A DNA stretch of 64,000 nt, from contig CADECP010000004.1 in NCBI GenBank assembly GCA_902825875.1, forward strand, positions 1 through 64,000. Direction: 5' to 3'. The notes under the pieces are model-generated. The model was given only the letters and a program-made list of their open reading frames with translations. It was not told the DNA's origin and did no database searches. This document shows positions 10,450-22,300 of the stretch, one piece after another. The DNA comes from an uncultured Acidobacteriota bacterium (GTDB lineage: Bacteria > Acidobacteriota > Blastocatellia > RBC074). The position numbers were made by a program, and so were the translations under genes. How positions within the stretch are numbered: the first letter of the stretch is position 1; each line of letters starts with the position of its first letter.

Positions 10450-11031
10450 ATGAACACCAAATTTACTAAAGTTATTTTCGCCGTTGCTTGTCTGTTGGGG
10501 CTGAGTACCGTTGCCAATGCCCAAGCTACACCGAAAGCAGTGGCTTATTCGACAGCCGCCAAGCTTGTCATTGCCAAATTGAAAAGTGGCGATGCCGACG
10601 CTTTTGACGTGCGCGGCAAAGTGTCTTTCACGGTCACAGCGGCCAACTCTGACGATACAGTAGCTGGCACTCTTACCTACGCGCTTCCCGAAGATGCGCG
10701 TCAGAAGATCGCCGTCATGTCCGGCAAGGCACTGAGCGCCGTTCCAACCAATGTCGTTCGCAAAGACATTCTTGCCTCTTTCCAAAAAGCCACTGAACCG
10801 CCTGTGCTGCATCTGGAAATTACGGGCATGGATGTGGATGTTGTCGGCGTCAAAATGCGTTTCAACCGCATCGTGCTTGACATCAACGCGCGCGACAGCC
10901 ATCCGCAGGATTATTCGGTTCAGGAAATGGAAGCTTTGTTCACCGTTTGGGCCAGACAGATTCTCAATGGCCGTTCGCGTCGCGGCATCATCATGCGAAT
11001 GAACAAAGTCATCAACGGCGAACCTGAATAA
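10450..11031 (+). CDS. Secreted protein, paralogue of the previous gene
   Basis: A 193-residue product with signal peptide MNTKFTKVIFAVACLLG... cleaved after ANAQ (about residue 24). Aligned by eye it matches the 9694 protein in the PEDARQKIA, AVPTNVVRKD, FNRIVLDIN and RRGIIMRMNKVI blocks. GGAGG lies about 14 bases before the ATG at 10450; a TTG at 10411 is an alternative start but sits before the RBS. No enzymatic motif. It is likely an envelope protein of an uncharacterised family. Confidence 0.72.
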   Translation: MNTKFTKVIFAVACLLGLSTVANAQATPKAVAYSTAAKLVIAKLKSGDADAFDVRGKVSFTVTAANSDDTVAGTLTYALPEDARQKIAVMSGKALSAVPTNVVRKDILASFQKATEPPVLHLEITGMDVDVVGVKMRFNRIVLDINARDSHPQDYSVQEMEALFTVWARQILNGRSRRGIIMRMNKVINGEPE

Positions 11032-11126
11032 ACGCCGGTTTCAATTTCCAAAGTTGTTGGTAATGGCAGTTGGCAACGTTTTCCGATAGGATTTGGACGC
11101 AAACCAAATTCCGGCGATAGAACGTA

Positions 11127-12299
11127 ATGTCAACTGCCAATATGTTTTTTATGGTCGCAAAAATCCGCAATTTGATTCTGGCTTTTTCCGCATTGGCGGC
11201 AGGATCGCAGCTTGCCGTTTCGCAAACGCTTTATGCCCGGCAAGCTTTATTGCCGAATCAGTCAAAATCTCAGCGCGCTTCGCTGAATGGCTGGCTGGAA
11301 AATAATGGCGGACGATTGCGGCTGATTCTGAACAACAACTCGCCTTGGGAGTTTCGCGGCACAGCCAAAATCAGTTTGGGCAACAGCGACGAGCAGAAAG
11401 AAATCGGGATGGTTCCGCTGGCGCTTCCGGCACAGGAAATAAACCTGTTGCAAATCACCGGAGCGACACTTACCGGCGACCATTATGCGTTGGCAATTTA
11501 CGATCAGCGCGGTGCCCGGCTGTTTTTCAGAATCGCTCCGCTGCGAATGGCCGTTGACCCCACGCCAGCAAAAAACGTCGCGCTGATACCGTTACAAACC
11601 GTCAAAAGCGCCTCGAACACTTCGACGGCAACCAATCCGGTTTCTGCCAAAGCCAACACAGATGAATTCGCGCGAGTCGCAACCGGCGTTCAAGTCAAAG
11701 CCCGCGTGCTGGCTGGCATCGAATCAAGCGAATCTTTCATTCTGTCTTTTGAGTTGCGGGCACAGCGTCCGATTCTCAACGCGACGATTTCAATCGCCGC
11801 CGCCAAGCTGAAAGAACAAAAACCCGTTTCGGTCAATTTGCAGTCGCAAGTGGATTTCAAACTTCCGGAATCGCTGGAAAGCAACACCGTTAAGTACACA
11901 ATCACCGGCAAAGACGGAAATGTGCTGGCCAAAGGCGAACTGGATTTGAATGTGTTGATGGCCGAAGATTCCGTGATGGTCAATGACATTCGCACGGATC
12001 GCCAATCGTATCAGCCCGGCGAAACCGCTCGCTTCACGGTCATAACCGAAGGCAAAGCTCAGTCAGGTTATCGCCTGGAAGTTTCTGTACGCGACGCGCA
12101 AAGCCAGACCATTTTCAACGATCAAAAAACCATTGGCGCGGACGAAAATACGAACACTTTCGATTTTACGATCACGCTTCCCAACAACCTGTCGGCTCCG
12201 GCCATCTTTGAGTTCAGGATTTTCGACGCTGAAACCGGTTTGCTTTTTGATTCCGGCGAGCGCGAAATTCCAATGGCGACCAAACCGCCGAGCCAATAA
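11127..12299 (+). CDS. Secreted beta-rich protein with Ig/MG-like domains
   Basis: A 390-residue product with a hydrophobic N-terminus (about residues 9-31) that is probably a signal peptide. ATGs at 11127, 11142 and 11151 are all possible and none has a good RBS. The mature part looks all-beta. The C-terminal third carries DRQSYQPGETARFTV, a signature of macroglobulin MG2 and related Ig-like modules, followed by a second beta domain. It may be an extracellular adhesin or scaffold. It stands in a run of secreted proteins between 9694 and 13628. Confidence 0.65.
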   Translation: MSTANMFFMVAKIRNLILAFSALAAGSQLAVSQTLYARQALLPNQSKSQRASLNGWLENNGGRLRLILNNNSPWEFRGTAKISLGNSDEQKEIGMVPLALPAQEINLLQITGATLTGDHYALAIYDQRGARLFFRIAPLRMAVDPTPAKNVALIPLQTVKSASNTSTATNPVSAKANTDEFARVATGVQVKARVLAGIESSESFILSFELRAQRPILNATISIAAAKLKEQKPVSVNLQSQVDFKLPESLESNTVKYTITGKDGNVLAKGELDLNVLMAEDSVMVNDIRTDRQSYQPGETARFTVITEGKAQSGYRLEVSVRDAQSQTIFNDQKTIGADENTNTFDFTITLPNNLSAPAIFEFRIFDAETGLLFDSGEREIPMATKPPSQ

Positions 12300-12581
12300 C
12301 AACCAACGGATTCGCGTGTCCCGGACGCGCCGCATTTGTTGTAAAAACTTTTTCCGGCTGAGCAGAATGATTGCGCCTACTCCTCACTCTGGTTACAATG
12401 CGCCGCGAGTCGTCCCCGCGAGCCAAAATGTCAACTATTCTCAGGCTCCAGTAAGTGAAAGTTCCCGGTTGTTTTGATGCTCTGGTGTCTTTTGTTGCTG
12501 GCAAGTATCTGGCCTGAATGAAGTGTCATCTTCCAATTTCCATTTTCCCCGCTTGATGCGGGATGTCTGTAGGGGGTTACG

Positions 12582-13628
12582 ATGTCAAAGAACTCTTTTT
12601 CGCGCTTAACGGTTCTGGCGTTCTCCCTCGTGCTGCTTGGTCTGGCGGCAGTTTCCGCTCAGCAAAACCCGCAGCAAGCCGGAGAGAAACAGGGGCAAGA
12701 GGCAAAAGCTTCGCCGCAAACTGCGACTCAATCTCAAGGGCAGCAAAATCCGCAACGCCCAACAACCAATTCCGATCAAAAGCAATTTCAGGACGGGCCA
12801 ATCGTCACTGAACTCGTCTCGCTGACCATTACCGTTACTGACCCATACAGCCGTTTGGTGACCGGACTCAGTAAACAAAACTTCGAAATTTTCGAGGACA
12901 AGGTCAAACAGGAAATTACTCACTTCAGTAACGACGACGTTCCCGTCAGTCTGGGCATTGTCTTTGACGTGTCCGGCAGCATGAAAGGCAAACTCGACCG
13001 CGCACGCGATGCGTTGAGGGCTTTCATTCAAACCAGCCACAGCGATGACGATTTCTTTCTGGTCGGATTCAATCAGCGAGCCAATCTGCTGGCCGAATTC
13101 ACCGATGGCGACACGCTGGCGAACAAACTTCATCTGGTTGATCCCAAAGGCCAAACGGCAGTTTATGACGCGGCGTATCTGGGAATCGAAAAGGTAAAAC
13201 AAGGTCGTCACGACAAACGAGCATTGCTGCTGATTTCCGACGGACAGGATAATTCTTCGCGCTACACCTACGGCGAACTTCGCAAGCTGCTCAAGGAAGC
13301 CGGTGTTCAGATTTATTGCATCGGCATTGTTGATCTGGGCGGCGGCGCTGGCGGTTCGCTGGAAATGCAGGGACAGGGCATTCTGGAAGAAATCGCCCAG
13401 GTGACAGGCGGCAAGGCGTTTTTCCCGCGCTCAGCGGCTGAGTTGGAAGATGCGACGACTCGAATTGCGCTGGAACTTCGCAATCAATACAGCATTGGCT
13501 ACATGCCGACGAACATCAAAAAAGACGGCCAGTGGCACAAGATCAAAGTCACAGTGAAACCGCCTCGTGGTTTGCCCAGCCTGAAGGTTCAACACAAGGA
13601 AGGTTATTACGCGGTTTCGGCCAAGTAA
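12582..13628 (+). CDS. VWFA-domain secreted protein (TIGR03436 type)
   Basis: A 348-residue protein with signal peptide 1 to about 27, a Gln-rich linker at 28-65, then a lead domain (VSLTITVTD...NFEIFEDK) and a von Willebrand factor A domain. The metal site DxSxS reads DVSGS near residue 129, followed by the Thr of GQTAVYDA and the Asp of LISDGQD. The order of lead domain plus VWFA plus C-terminal GYMPTN segment is that of the acidobacterial VWFA-related family TIGR03436, abundant in this phylum and of unknown role; metal-dependent protein binding is likely. A strong terminator follows at 13644. Confidence 0.88.
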   Translation: MSKNSFSRLTVLAFSLVLLGLAAVSAQQNPQQAGEKQGQEAKASPQTATQSQGQQNPQRPTTNSDQKQFQDGPIVTELVSLTITVTDPYSRLVTGLSKQNFEIFEDKVKQEITHFSNDDVPVSLGIVFDVSGSMKGKLDRARDALRAFIQTSHSDDDFFLVGFNQRANLLAEFTDGDTLANKLHLVDPKGQTAVYDAAYLGIEKVKQGRHDKRALLLISDGQDNSSRYTYGELRKLLKEAGVQIYCIGIVDLGGGAGGSLEMQGQGILEEIAQVTGGKAFFPRSAAELEDATTRIALELRNQYSIGYMPTNIKKDGQWHKIKVTVKPPRGLPSLKVQHKEGYYAVSAK

Positions 13629-13643
13629 CCTCTGACACTTCTG

Positions 13644-13698
13644 AATAAAAAAAGCGAAGAGCAAAGCCAGAATGACTTTGCTCTTCGCTTTTTTTATT
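13644..13698. terminator. Bidirectional terminator
   Basis: A 23-bp perfect inverted repeat (AAAGCGAAGAGCAAAG arm and complement) with A and T runs on both sides. It separates the VWFA gene from the convergent STAS gene. Confidence 0.9.
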
Positions 13699-13719
13699 CA
13701 CTGAATTTCAAACAGACGG

Positions 13720-14145
13720 CTATTCGTCTGAATCCTCTTCCGCACTTTCAGAAGCGTCTTCTTCGGCGTCACCTTTTTTCTTTTTGCCTCTGGCCTTCTT
13801 TTCTTTGCCAAAACTGGTCAGAGCCTCTTCTTCGGTTTTGTAACTTTCGATCAAATCTAACAACTGTGTGATTTTCAACGCGCCATAAACGCGATCGGTG
13901 ACTCCGACCAGTTTCAGCACGCCACCCGATTCGCCGACTTTTTTGAAAGCGCGAACGATTTCGCCAATGCCCATACTGTCAATGATGGGCACTTCGGTCA
14001 GGTTGAGCAGAATCTTGGTTGTTCCGGCAGACAACACTTTGTCCACCAGCATCTGCAATTGAAAACCGCCCTGCCCTTTGATGAACTTGCCGCGCATATC
14101 AAGCGACGCGATAGTCCCAGCGTAATGAATTCCGATAGTCAGCAT
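13720..14145 (-). CDS. STAS-domain anti-sigma factor antagonist-like protein
   Basis: A 141-residue protein whose first 105 residues form a STAS domain of the SpoIIAA/RsbV type. In this family a Ser is phosphorylated by a partner kinase to switch binding to an anti-sigma factor. Here the motif is IIDSMGIGEI, with D56-S57, so the phospho-site is present. Residues 110-141 are an unusual Lys run followed by a highly acidic Asp/Glu/Ser tail. No kinase or sigma gene lies beside it. The start at 14145 matches the domain boundary; no clear RBS. Confidence 0.88.
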   Translation of the reverse strand: MLTIGIHYAGTIASLDMRGKFIKGQGGFQLQMLVDKVLSAGTTKILLNLTEVPIIDSMGIGEIVRAFKKVGESGGVLKLVGVTDRVYGALKITQLLDLIESYKTEEEALTSFGKEKKARGKKKKGDAEEDASESAEEDSDE

Positions 14146-14587
14146 AATTGGGATTGTTTGTCTGTTTCTGATTTTGCGGATTGCAAACTGCGAGAGAACG
14201 GCGTTGAGGGCTAACCAAATCCTGCTTGATTCAAACCTCCAAGCCTGTCGCTGTAATTCCGTAAGAATCGAGAATGACCGCAACTTTCTGTTCGCAATTC
14301 AGGAAAAGCACGCGCATTTTACCCGACAACGTCTGAAGTTGCCATCCAGTTTCCGGCAGCGATGAACGAGTTTATTCGAACGGGCAAAACGATCAAAAGA
14401 GCAGAATGAAACCACTTGCCTTACTCACAGTTGGCTGCTTAACATGCGCCGCGTTTGAAAATTGCTTATCACCTCTAAAACAATTTACAGTCGTTTTCCC
14501 TGACAGACTGGTTGGCGAGCCACAGGCTTTCAATTTTGAACCGAGCCTGGGTGTTCCTGAAACTCTCGACTCAACTTTTGAAATTTT
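14146..14587. other. Intergenic region with a doubtful small ORF
   Basis: A 442-bp divergent gap between the STAS and MreB-like genes. A 61-codon rightward ORF (14406-14591) overlaps the MreB start as ATGA, which could mean coupling, but it has no convincing RBS or recognisable sequence. The MreB-like gene itself lacks a clear RBS, so coupling cannot be dismissed. Confidence 0.35.
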
Positions 14588-15622
14588 ATGAAGCTGCCCT
14601 CGATTCTTAACCTGATGACCGACGATCTGGCGATTGATCTCGGAACTTCGCGGACTCGCGTGTTTGCGCGCGGACGCGGAATTGTGGTCAACGAACCTTC
14701 GCTGCTGGCTTATGACACGCCGTCGCAGGAAGTCGTCGCCGTCGGACTGGAAGCTCTAGAACTGGAAGGGCGCGCTTCGGGCGACATTCAAATCATCAGC
14801 CCGCTCAAAGACGGCGTTGTCGCCGATCCGACCTTTGCCGGAAAGCTGCTGGAACATTACCTCCGCAAAGCCCGCGATGGTCGTTCAACGCTGTCGCGCA
14901 AAGTTCTGGTTTCAATTCCGGCGGACGCCAGCACAGTCGAACATCGCGCGCTGTATTACGCCGCCAAAGAAGCCGGAGTCGGCAACGTTCATTTCGTCAA
15001 CAAAGGCATCGTGGCGATTCTGGGTTCTGGCGTTGACCCGGACGATCAACGAGCGACGCTGGTGGTGGATATTGGCGCAGGCACGACGACCATCGCCGCG
15101 ATGGTTCACAATCATTTGATTTTCACTCGCACGTTGCGCGTCGGCGGCAATGATATGGATTTGGCGCTGATTGATATGATCAAACAGAATCACAACATTC
15201 TGGTCGGGCCGCGCACCGCAGAGCGCGTCAAAATCGAATTGGGTTGCGCCGTGCCGCTCGATCAGGAAAACACCACGATGGTCAAAGGACGTTCGACCAT
15301 CGGCGGCAATCCTGAAATGGCCGTCGTCAACAGTATCGAAATCCACGAAGCCATCGAACCGCTGGTCAGTCGCATCGTCAACGCCGTGCAGGACGCGCTG
15401 GAAGCCCTGCCGCCTGAAGCTTCGGGCGACATTTATGATCGCGGAATGATGCTGGCTGGAGGAGCTTCGCTGCTGGCCGGGCTGGACGAACGATTGTCGA
15501 AAGAAACCGAACTATCCGTGCAGTTGACTGAAAGCCCGCAACGAGCAGTCATTCGCGGACTGGGATTGCTGTTCGAAAACCCGTTGGCGTTGCGCCGAGC
15601 AATCATCAAATCCGAATCCTGA
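14588..15622 (+). CDS. mreB: MreB/rod-shape actin homologue
   Basis: A 344-residue bacterial actin that organises cell-wall synthesis from the inner face of the membrane. Phosphate 1 motif [14 protein letters not shown] starts near residue 13, phosphate 2 motif [12 protein letters not shown] near 160, and the adenosine motif [13 protein letters not shown] near 290. The N-terminal motif reads LGTSRTRVF where MreB usually has LGTANTLV, so it is a somewhat divergent copy. No mreC, mreD, rodA or pbp2 follows, so this may be a second, orphan MreB. The ATG at 14615 is an alternative start. Confidence 0.87.
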   Translation: MKLPSILNLMTDDLAIDLGTSRTRVFARGRGIVVNEPSLLAYDTPSQEVVAVGLEALELEGRASGDIQIISPLKDGVVADPTFAGKLLEHYLRKARDGRSTLSRKVLVSIPADASTVEHRALYYAAKEAGVGNVHFVNKGIVAILGSGVDPDDQRATLVVDIGAGTTTIAAMVHNHLIFTRTLRVGGNDMDLALIDMIKQNHNILVGPRTAERVKIELGCAVPLDQENTTMVKGRSTIGGNPEMAVVNSIEIHEAIEPLVSRIVNAVQDALEALPPEASGDIYDRGMMLAGGASLLAGLDERLSKETELSVQLTESPQRAVIRGLGLLFENPLALRRAIIKSES

Positions 15623-15728
15623 AGCGCCACAAGATCAGCCAAAATTTTCCCAAACAACGCCACACCAAGAAAAAGAGGGGATTGCATCGTCTGCAATCCC
15701 CTCGAAGGTTTCAAACATCCGCAGAGCT

Positions 15729-18700
15729 TTAGAAGCTCAGACGGAGACCGAAACGGAAAACACGTTCGTCAATACCTTCACGACCGAAGGAACGAACGCC
15801 AGTGATTTCCATAAAGCCGTTCAACCGCAGCAACCCAGTGGTCGGATTGGTCAAAATTTGACCAAAGGTCGGGCTGTTGCGATCTGTGTCGCGCGTCGGC
15901 GACGAAGCATTTGTGCCAGGTCCGGCAAAATGCGGGGTGTTGGTCGCGTTGAACGCTTCGGCGCGAAATTGGAGTTTGATGCCTTCCGTGATTCTGAATT
16001 CGCGGAAGAGACCGAAATCCAAATTCGACGTACCGGGAGTTTGCAGAACGTTAAAACCTGACGTACCGAACCGGACGCTGTTGGCCAGATCGAATTCGAC
16101 GGGACGAAACGCCGTCGGATCGTAAAACGGATTGCCAACTCCGATGCCGCCTAACTTTTGAACTTCCGGCTTGACCAGGTCAGCGCGCTGAGTGCTACCC
16201 GGAGCATTCAGCGATGTACCGCTGGCAGTAATGGTGATCGGCGTACCGGAGAAAGCGCCATACAGCCAGCTCAATTGCCAGCCACTGGTCAGCCCGGAAA
16301 TCACGGCATTGCTGCCGTTCAACCACTTTTTGCCTTTGCCGAAAGGCAATTCCCAAGCGCCGGAAAACTGGAAATTGTGCGGGATATTGATGCCCAAAAC
16401 GCCGCGATTCAGGTCGCGGAAATTTGGATCGCGGATGGCCAAAGCACCATCGTTATTGCTGCCGAGTCCTGCCAGCCCGATGCCTTTGCCCCAAGTGTAA
16501 TTGGCCTGCAATTGCAAACCACCGGAGAAACGACGCTTCAATGACGTTTGCAGCGAATCGTAATGCGAATTCGCCAGACCATCCTGGATGAAGGTCGTTG
16601 AGCGACGGCCAAAACGTTGGAAGAGCGGTTGGCTATTGACGCCGCCGCCCACGCGCCCGGCATTGACATCCGTCAAACCCGACTGCCCGATGGTGCGTGT
16701 GGCGACATATCCGGCAGAAGCCGAAAAGCCCCAGCCGATATTTTTCTCCAACACCAGATTCCACGATTGAATATACGGACGTTTGAAGGTGTCACCCAAC
16801 GTCAGCACGCTGACTTCGCTGGGGACGGGAACACGACCGCTGCTGATGTTGGGAACGACAGATGGCGGAATTCCCTGTGCCAATGTGCCAGCAGGCAGAG
16901 CCGAATTATCCGGCACAATGTTCAGGTTGATCAGCATCGGGTAATTCGTGCGGAAAGTGCGCGCCAAGCTGATCGGATCCCACGTGATGCCGTAACCGGT
17001 TCGCAACACAAACGAATCGCTGATGCGATAAGCAATGCCGAGTCGTGGCGAAAACTGCTTTTTGCTCAGCTTCACGCCACAATCTTCGGGGACGTTGCCA
17101 ACACCGCACACCAACATTTCATTGGTGTTGAAATCGTAGCGTTCGATGCCGCGCCCTTCGCGTGAAGGCAGAGGGTAGTATTCCCACCGCGTGCCCATCG
17201 TTAGTGTCAGCTTTTGATTGACCTGCCAGCCATCGCGGACATAGAAGCTATAGGCTTTGGCGCTAAAGATAATCGGCGGTTCAGGCAGGAAAGTTCGCCC
17301 GGAACCCGTGTAATAGCCCAACAGAAAAGTAGCCATCGAATTGGCCTGGGTATTGCCCGCCGTGAAGGTTTGGCATCCTGTGCCCGCGCTGTTGAGCGCC
17401 GTGCAAAGCTGCGTTGGGCCTGCGCCGAATTGGAAACCGCCCGAAGTCGGTTCGGTGTTTCCGCCGCCGTTCCATTCCACTTGCAGGTGATTCAGCGTTT
17501 GGCGCGCAAAATCGAATCCGAAGCGAATGTTGTGCGTTCCTCTCGTCCAGTTGAAATTACTGACGTATTGCCATTGCGGATCGTTGCGGTAATACGGCAT
17601 GAAGCTGTCCTGAACGCCCAGATTGGCGAATCCGCCAATGCGGAAACGCGGCCAGCCGTTTTCAAAATCGCGGGTTCCGTTGGTTCCCGGAATTTTCAAA
17701 ACGTCCAGACCGATTTTCTGATCCAGGAATCCCTGCTCGGAATTGGTTCCCTGTTTGGTGTATCCGATGTTGCCGTCAATGATGAAATTGGAGTTGACCG
17801 TGTAAACGCCAGCCACAGTCACGCCGTAAGTTTCGCCGGAACCAGTTCCGGTGTTGCCGCCTTGCGGCGCAGTTCCTACACCATCCAGCGGCCCCAACGC
17901 ACCGGGATTGAGCTGTTTGTACGTCAGGAAGCTAAAACGACCGTAGGTGGTGAACTTATCGGTGACGTTGTAATTGACCTTGGTGTCTATAGTTTTCCGG
18001 TCAAATTGGTAGGGAGCGGTCGCATAATAGTTGTTTGCCGTTCCGGGACGATTGGGCAACGGCAAATCTTTCATAATCAAAGCCGCAATTGGGCTGATGC
18101 GATTGCTGGGAATGACAGCGCCATTAAATTGCGCGCGATTGCGTCCAAATTGATCGCCGGTGGCGGTGTCGTAAATTCCAACTCCGGCAAACGACAAATC
18201 GCCTCGCCGCATTTCCGCCGTCGGTAAGGTCAGAAATCGGTTGCCAAGTTGGCGGTCATTCGTGCCTTCAAAGCTGGCGAAATAAAACAGCTTGTCTTTG
18301 ATGATCGGGCCGCCGATGGTTCCGCCCCATTGGTTATAAACCCGTTTTGGTTTGTCCTGTTCGACGCCATTCACGGGAATCAAATTCCACGGACGAGCCT
18401 TCGTCAAATGGTTGTCGTGGTATTCAAATGCCGAACCGTGAATCTGATTGGTTCCGCTTTTGATTTGCACGTTGACCGCCGCTCCGCCCGCCAGGCCTTG
18501 TTCGGCGTCGAAGTTGTTGGTCACGACATTGACAGTTTCGATGGATTCCAGCGCCGGCACGTAAGCCGTGACGTGCGGCAAAAAGATGTTGTACTGGCTG
18601 GCTCCGTCAATGCGAGTGTTGTTCGAACTGGAAGCCGTGCCGTTGACGTTGTATTCCAACGCGCGCGACGGATTGGTCGGAATCGAGTGCGCGTTGTTTG

Positions 18701-19226
18701 GCGGGTTGATGCCCGGCAATGCACGCAACAAGTTCTGATAATTTCGTCCCGCAGGAATAGGGGTATTGAGCAAGGTCTTGCTGGTCAATTCCGCGCGGAC
18801 TTCGGCGCGGTCGGTTTGCAGCAATACGGCATCGGCGGTGACCGAAACCGTTTCTGAAACCTGTCCGACTTCCAACGCAACGTCCGAACGAGTGATATTG
18901 TTCAACGTCACTTCGAGGTTGCTGCGGGTGAAGGCCTTGAACCCGGTTTTGCTGACCGAAATGTCATAAAACCCGGTTTGGACGGTTGAAAAGTTGTATG
19001 CGCCTTCCGGATTGGTCACGGCTTCGCGCGATTGGTTTGTCGCTTTGTTGGTGATTTTGACCGTCGCGCCGGGAACGGCGGCCCCGTTGTTGTCCACAAC
19101 GTTGCCGACCATTGAACCGTAAAGCACCTGAGCATTGGCCGTTGCCGACAGCATCGCTGCCGCCATCAACACGGCCAATGACAAGCCTAAACGCGAAAGC
19201 CACTGAGAGCTTAATCGAAACTTCAT
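15729..19226 (-). CDS. Oar-like TonB-dependent outer-membrane receptor
   Basis: A 1165-residue protein with signal peptide to about residue 33 (ATANAQ). A carboxypeptidase-regulatory-like beta-sandwich ([16 protein letters not shown]) spans about 36-120. A plug domain at about 125-250 contains the receptor-like [14 protein letters not shown] and [10 protein letters not shown] segments, and a long beta-barrel ends in the outer-membrane signature RLSF (terminal Phe). Such Oar/SusC-like receptors import large substrates and are strongly expanded in Acidobacteriota. The start is supported by the family signal peptide; GGAG-like bases precede it. A second receptor lies 110 bp upstream in the same direction. 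Confidence 0.93.
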   Translation of the reverse strand: MKFRLSSQWLSRLGLSLAVLMAAAMLSATANAQVLYGSMVGNVVDNNGAAVPGATVKITNKATNQSREAVTNPEGAYNFSTVQTGFYDISVSKTGFKAFTRSNLEVTLNNITRSDVALEVGQVSETVSVTADAVLLQTDRAEVRAELTSKTLLNTPIPAGRNYQNLLRALPGINPPNNAHSIPTNPSRALEYNVNGTASSSNNTRIDGASQYNIFLPHVTAYVPALESIETVNVVTNNFDAEQGLAGGAAVNVQIKSGTNQIHGSAFEYHDNHLTKARPWNLIPVNGVEQDKPKRVYNQWGGTIGGPIIKDKLFYFASFEGTNDRQLGNRFLTLPTAEMRRGDLSFAGVGIYDTATGDQFGRNRAQFNGAVIPSNRISPIAALIMKDLPLPNRPGTANNYYATAPYQFDRKTIDTKVNYNVTDKFTTYGRFSFLTYKQLNPGALGPLDGVGTAPQGGNTGTGSGETYGVTVAGVYTVNSNFIIDGNIGYTKQGTNSEQGFLDQKIGLDVLKIPGTNGTRDFENGWPRFRIGGFANLGVQDSFMPYYRNDPQWQYVSNFNWTRGTHNIRFGFDFARQTLNHLQVEWNGGGNTEPTSGGFQFGAGPTQLCTALNSAGTGCQTFTAGNTQANSMATFLLGYYTGSGRTFLPEPPIIFSAKAYSFYVRDGWQVNQKLTLTMGTRWEYYPLPSREGRGIERYDFNTNEMLVCGVGNVPEDCGVKLSKKQFSPRLGIAYRISDSFVLRTGYGITWDPISLARTFRTNYPMLINLNIVPDNSALPAGTLAQGIPPSVVPNISSGRVPVPSEVSVLTLGDTFKRPYIQSWNLVLEKNIGWGFSASAGYVATRTIGQSGLTDVNAGRVGGGVNSQPLFQRFGRRSTTFIQDGLANSHYDSLQTSLKRRFSGGLQLQANYTWGKGIGLAGLGSNNDGALAIRDPNFRDLNRGVLGINIPHNFQFSGAWELPFGKGKKWLNGSNAVISGLTSGWQLSWLYGAFSGTPITITASGTSLNAPGSTQRADLVKPEVQKLGGIGVGNPFYDPTAFRPVEFDLANSVRFGTSGFNVLQTPGTSNLDFGLFREFRITEGIKLQFRAEAFNATNTPHFAGPGTNASSPTRDTDRNSPTFGQILTNPTTGLLRLNGFMEITGVRSFGREGIDERVFRFGLRLSF

Positions 19227-19336
19227 GTTGAGCCTCCGAATTGATTGATTGAGTCAGTACCGTGCGCAGTAGCAAGCGAATTGCCTTAGCCTAACGCTCC
19301 CTACCAGGCGCGATACTGACTCTGTGTCTAGAAGAT

Positions 19337-22300
19337 TTAGAAAGTGAATCGCAACTGCCCTTCAAGCCAGCGCGGCGTGTTCCATTGAGTCGTCACGCGC
19401 CCGAAGTTAGTGCTGTTGATGTCAGTGTTCGGGTTGTCCCACAACACGTGATTCAAGGCGTTAATCATATCCACGCGAATTTCCAACGATTTCTTTTCCG
19501 TGATCGAAAACCGCCGCAGGATGTTGGCATCAAGCTGGTTTTTGCCCATGCCGCGCAACCAGTTCAGCGATGTCGGGAAAACGCGACGATGGAAACTGTT
19601 CGGTTGGAAATTGACCGGAATCACGTTTTCATACGTGCAGGCCTGATTGCTGGACGAACCACAGATGTTGCCCATTTGCGTCAGGATGGATTGCGGAACC
19701 AGCGACCGTATGCGCGCTTCATACGCCGCACGGTTCGATGCGCTGTAATCGCGCGCCGCTCCTGGGAACAGTTGCCAGTTGAACCATTCGCTGACCGTCT
19801 GGTCTTTGGTAGGCTTGGCAATCGTTCGCAAATCGGTTCCGTAAAAGAACCAGTTACCCAGCCCATAAACGCGCCCGCTTTGTTTGGTGTAAATGCCGCT
19901 GAATTGCCAGCCGCCAAGCACCGCTCCCAGCCATTTGTTGTCGGAGAAAAACTTCTTCCCTTTGCCGAAAGGCAGTTCGTAAATGAAGTTGGCCGTCAAA
20001 CTGTGCGGAACCGAGTTGTTGGTCGGCGTCCAAACCAGGAAGTTGTCGAATTCGTTCAGGCGAGTCGTCTTCGCCAAATTCGACGCCCACATATACGAAG
20101 CCTGGAAACTGTAACCGTTGGACATGCGCTTGGTGACGGTGGCTTCCAGATGGTTATAAACCTGTTCGCCGTCGGGAGCGCGTCCGTTGGTCAACCCGTT
20201 CATGTTCGGGTAAGGCCGCAACAGTTGCGATTTGGCGATGTTGGCTCCGGTGAAAAATCCGTTCGTCAGCATGTCGGCATAAACCACCGGATTCGATGTT
20301 TGCAGCGCAGTGAAATTGCGAACGTTGAACGGGTTGCCGTTCGGGATTTGGAAATTGAGTTCGTTCGCCAATGCGTTGTTACGAATCAAACCGGTTGCCC
20401 AATACTGTTCTGGCAGCGCATCCATCCGCAAACCGACTTGAATTTGATCGGTGCGCGAACCCAGATAAGCAACTTCGACCGCCATCTGGCTGCCGAGTTG
20501 GCGTTGCAAACCCAAACGCCAACGATGTTGGCGAGCGCGTTCCCATCCGCGATCAAAGAACGTCAGGCCACGACCTTGCAACGCCATCAAACCCAAAGCA
20601 TTGCCCAGCGGAGTGTCAAAGCGTGTGTTGTTGGCGTTCGCCCGCGCGGGGAACGGATCGGCCAGCAACGAAACACAAGCCGACAAACTGGCTCGGCACG
20701 CCGCCGAAGTCCAATTCGCTCCATTAAAGTTCAATCCGTTGTCGTTGGTGATGACTGTGCTGGTGGCGCGGCTATAACCGGTTTGGTTCAAACCTTCGTT
20801 GAGCACGTTGTTCGTATCGAAGAACATGCCCCAACCACCGCGCAACACGGTTTTGTCGTTAAGTTGGTAAGCGAAACCTACGCGCGGCATGTAACCGGGC
20901 TGCGATTCGTTGACCGTGTCGGGCGCACCGTCTTTGCCCAAAAACTGCGTGCCGCCTTTGACCACGAACTGGCTGGCCGGCAACAGCGGGAAACGATGCG
21001 AGGCGGGCAAAGCAATCGCCAGCGTGTTGGCATAAGCCGCTTGCGCGCCCGCCGAAATCGGCAGAGTGGCATTCAGATCAAAACCCGTCAGCCCGCGATT
21101 GAAACGTTCGCGGAACCCGCCTTCCAGTTCGTAACGGAATCCAAGGTTGAGCGTCAGTTTGCGGCTCAACTTCCAATCGTCCTGCACATAACCGGAATAG
21201 AATTTATTGGTCAGATACAAACTGTCATTGGTGCTGATGGTGGCGCTAGTCGGCACTCCAAGCATAAACGCCGCCCATTGCAAGCCGATATTGAAAGCGT
21301 TGGTCGTGTTTTGCGCTTGACGCACGTAGGTATTGCCGAAACCGAAACTGCCGGAGCTTTGTCCGGGTCCGTTTGAGGCGCGCCAGTTTTCGCGCATATC
21401 CACGCCGATTCTCAACGAGTGAGTGCCGATGTATTTCGACAGTTCGCCGCGGGCCGTGCCCACGCTAAATCGAGTGAAGCCCGGATAACCGCGCGTGAAA
21501 TCGCTGTAAGCGTCAAAGTCAATCGTGGGCAAGTGAATGAAATCGCCTGCCTTCTGATCCAGGTAACTCGGCAAGCCGACTTTGCTGGGCGGGAAGCTGG
21601 TCTGCACTGCGTTCGAGGCGTTGCCTTCGATAAATCGGTTCCAGGCGATTGACCAGTTGAAGATCGTCGTCGAATTGAACGTGTAAACGTGGTCGAAAGT
21701 CAGACCGATGTTCTTTCGCACCAAACCGGCGATAAGCAAACCGCGCGCGGTTTCATACACCCAATCGCCGCGATCTTCGGGCGCGAAGTTGGTGTAAGTC
21801 CATTTGCCGAACATACGGTTTTTGGCAGTCGGCTGGAAATCAATGCGGTTGTTGAACGCCTTGTAATCCCAATTGAAGGCCGTCGCCGAAGCCAGATAGT
21901 TGTTCGCACCGTCAGCGGCGACTACGCCGGGAACGTTGTTGGCTCTTGGGTAAAGAGCTTCGTAAAACTTGTACATCGGGTTCAGGATCGGAACCTGATT
22001 GTTCGGGAACGGGTCGCGCGTGACTACGCCATTGACCAATCGAGCCGTGCGCGGGTCGTAAATCTGGTAACGAACGGGATCAAGTCTCAACAGGTCGCTG
22101 AAATCTCCGCGCCGATGGGCGTCGCTCGGCACGGTGCGGTTGACGTTGGTCGCTTCTTCGGTCTTTACGTCCTTGAAGGCGTTGTAGCTGAAAAAGAAAA
22201 ACAGTTTGTCGCGTCCGTCATAAAGTTTCGGCACACGAACCGGCCCTCCGCCAGAAGCCGCCCAGTTGTTTGACCGCCCTGTCGGTTGAGGGCTGACGGA

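Noticed and set aside
14406..14591. 61-codon ORF overlapping the MreB-like start
   Set aside because: No RBS or recognisable sequence; kept only as a possible leader in the intergenic note.
19385..21376. 663-codon open frame on the plus strand opposite the second TonB receptor
   Set aside because: It is the complement of a clear receptor gene, has Arg/Gln-rich composition with no domain or RBS, and arises from the codon bias of the real gene.
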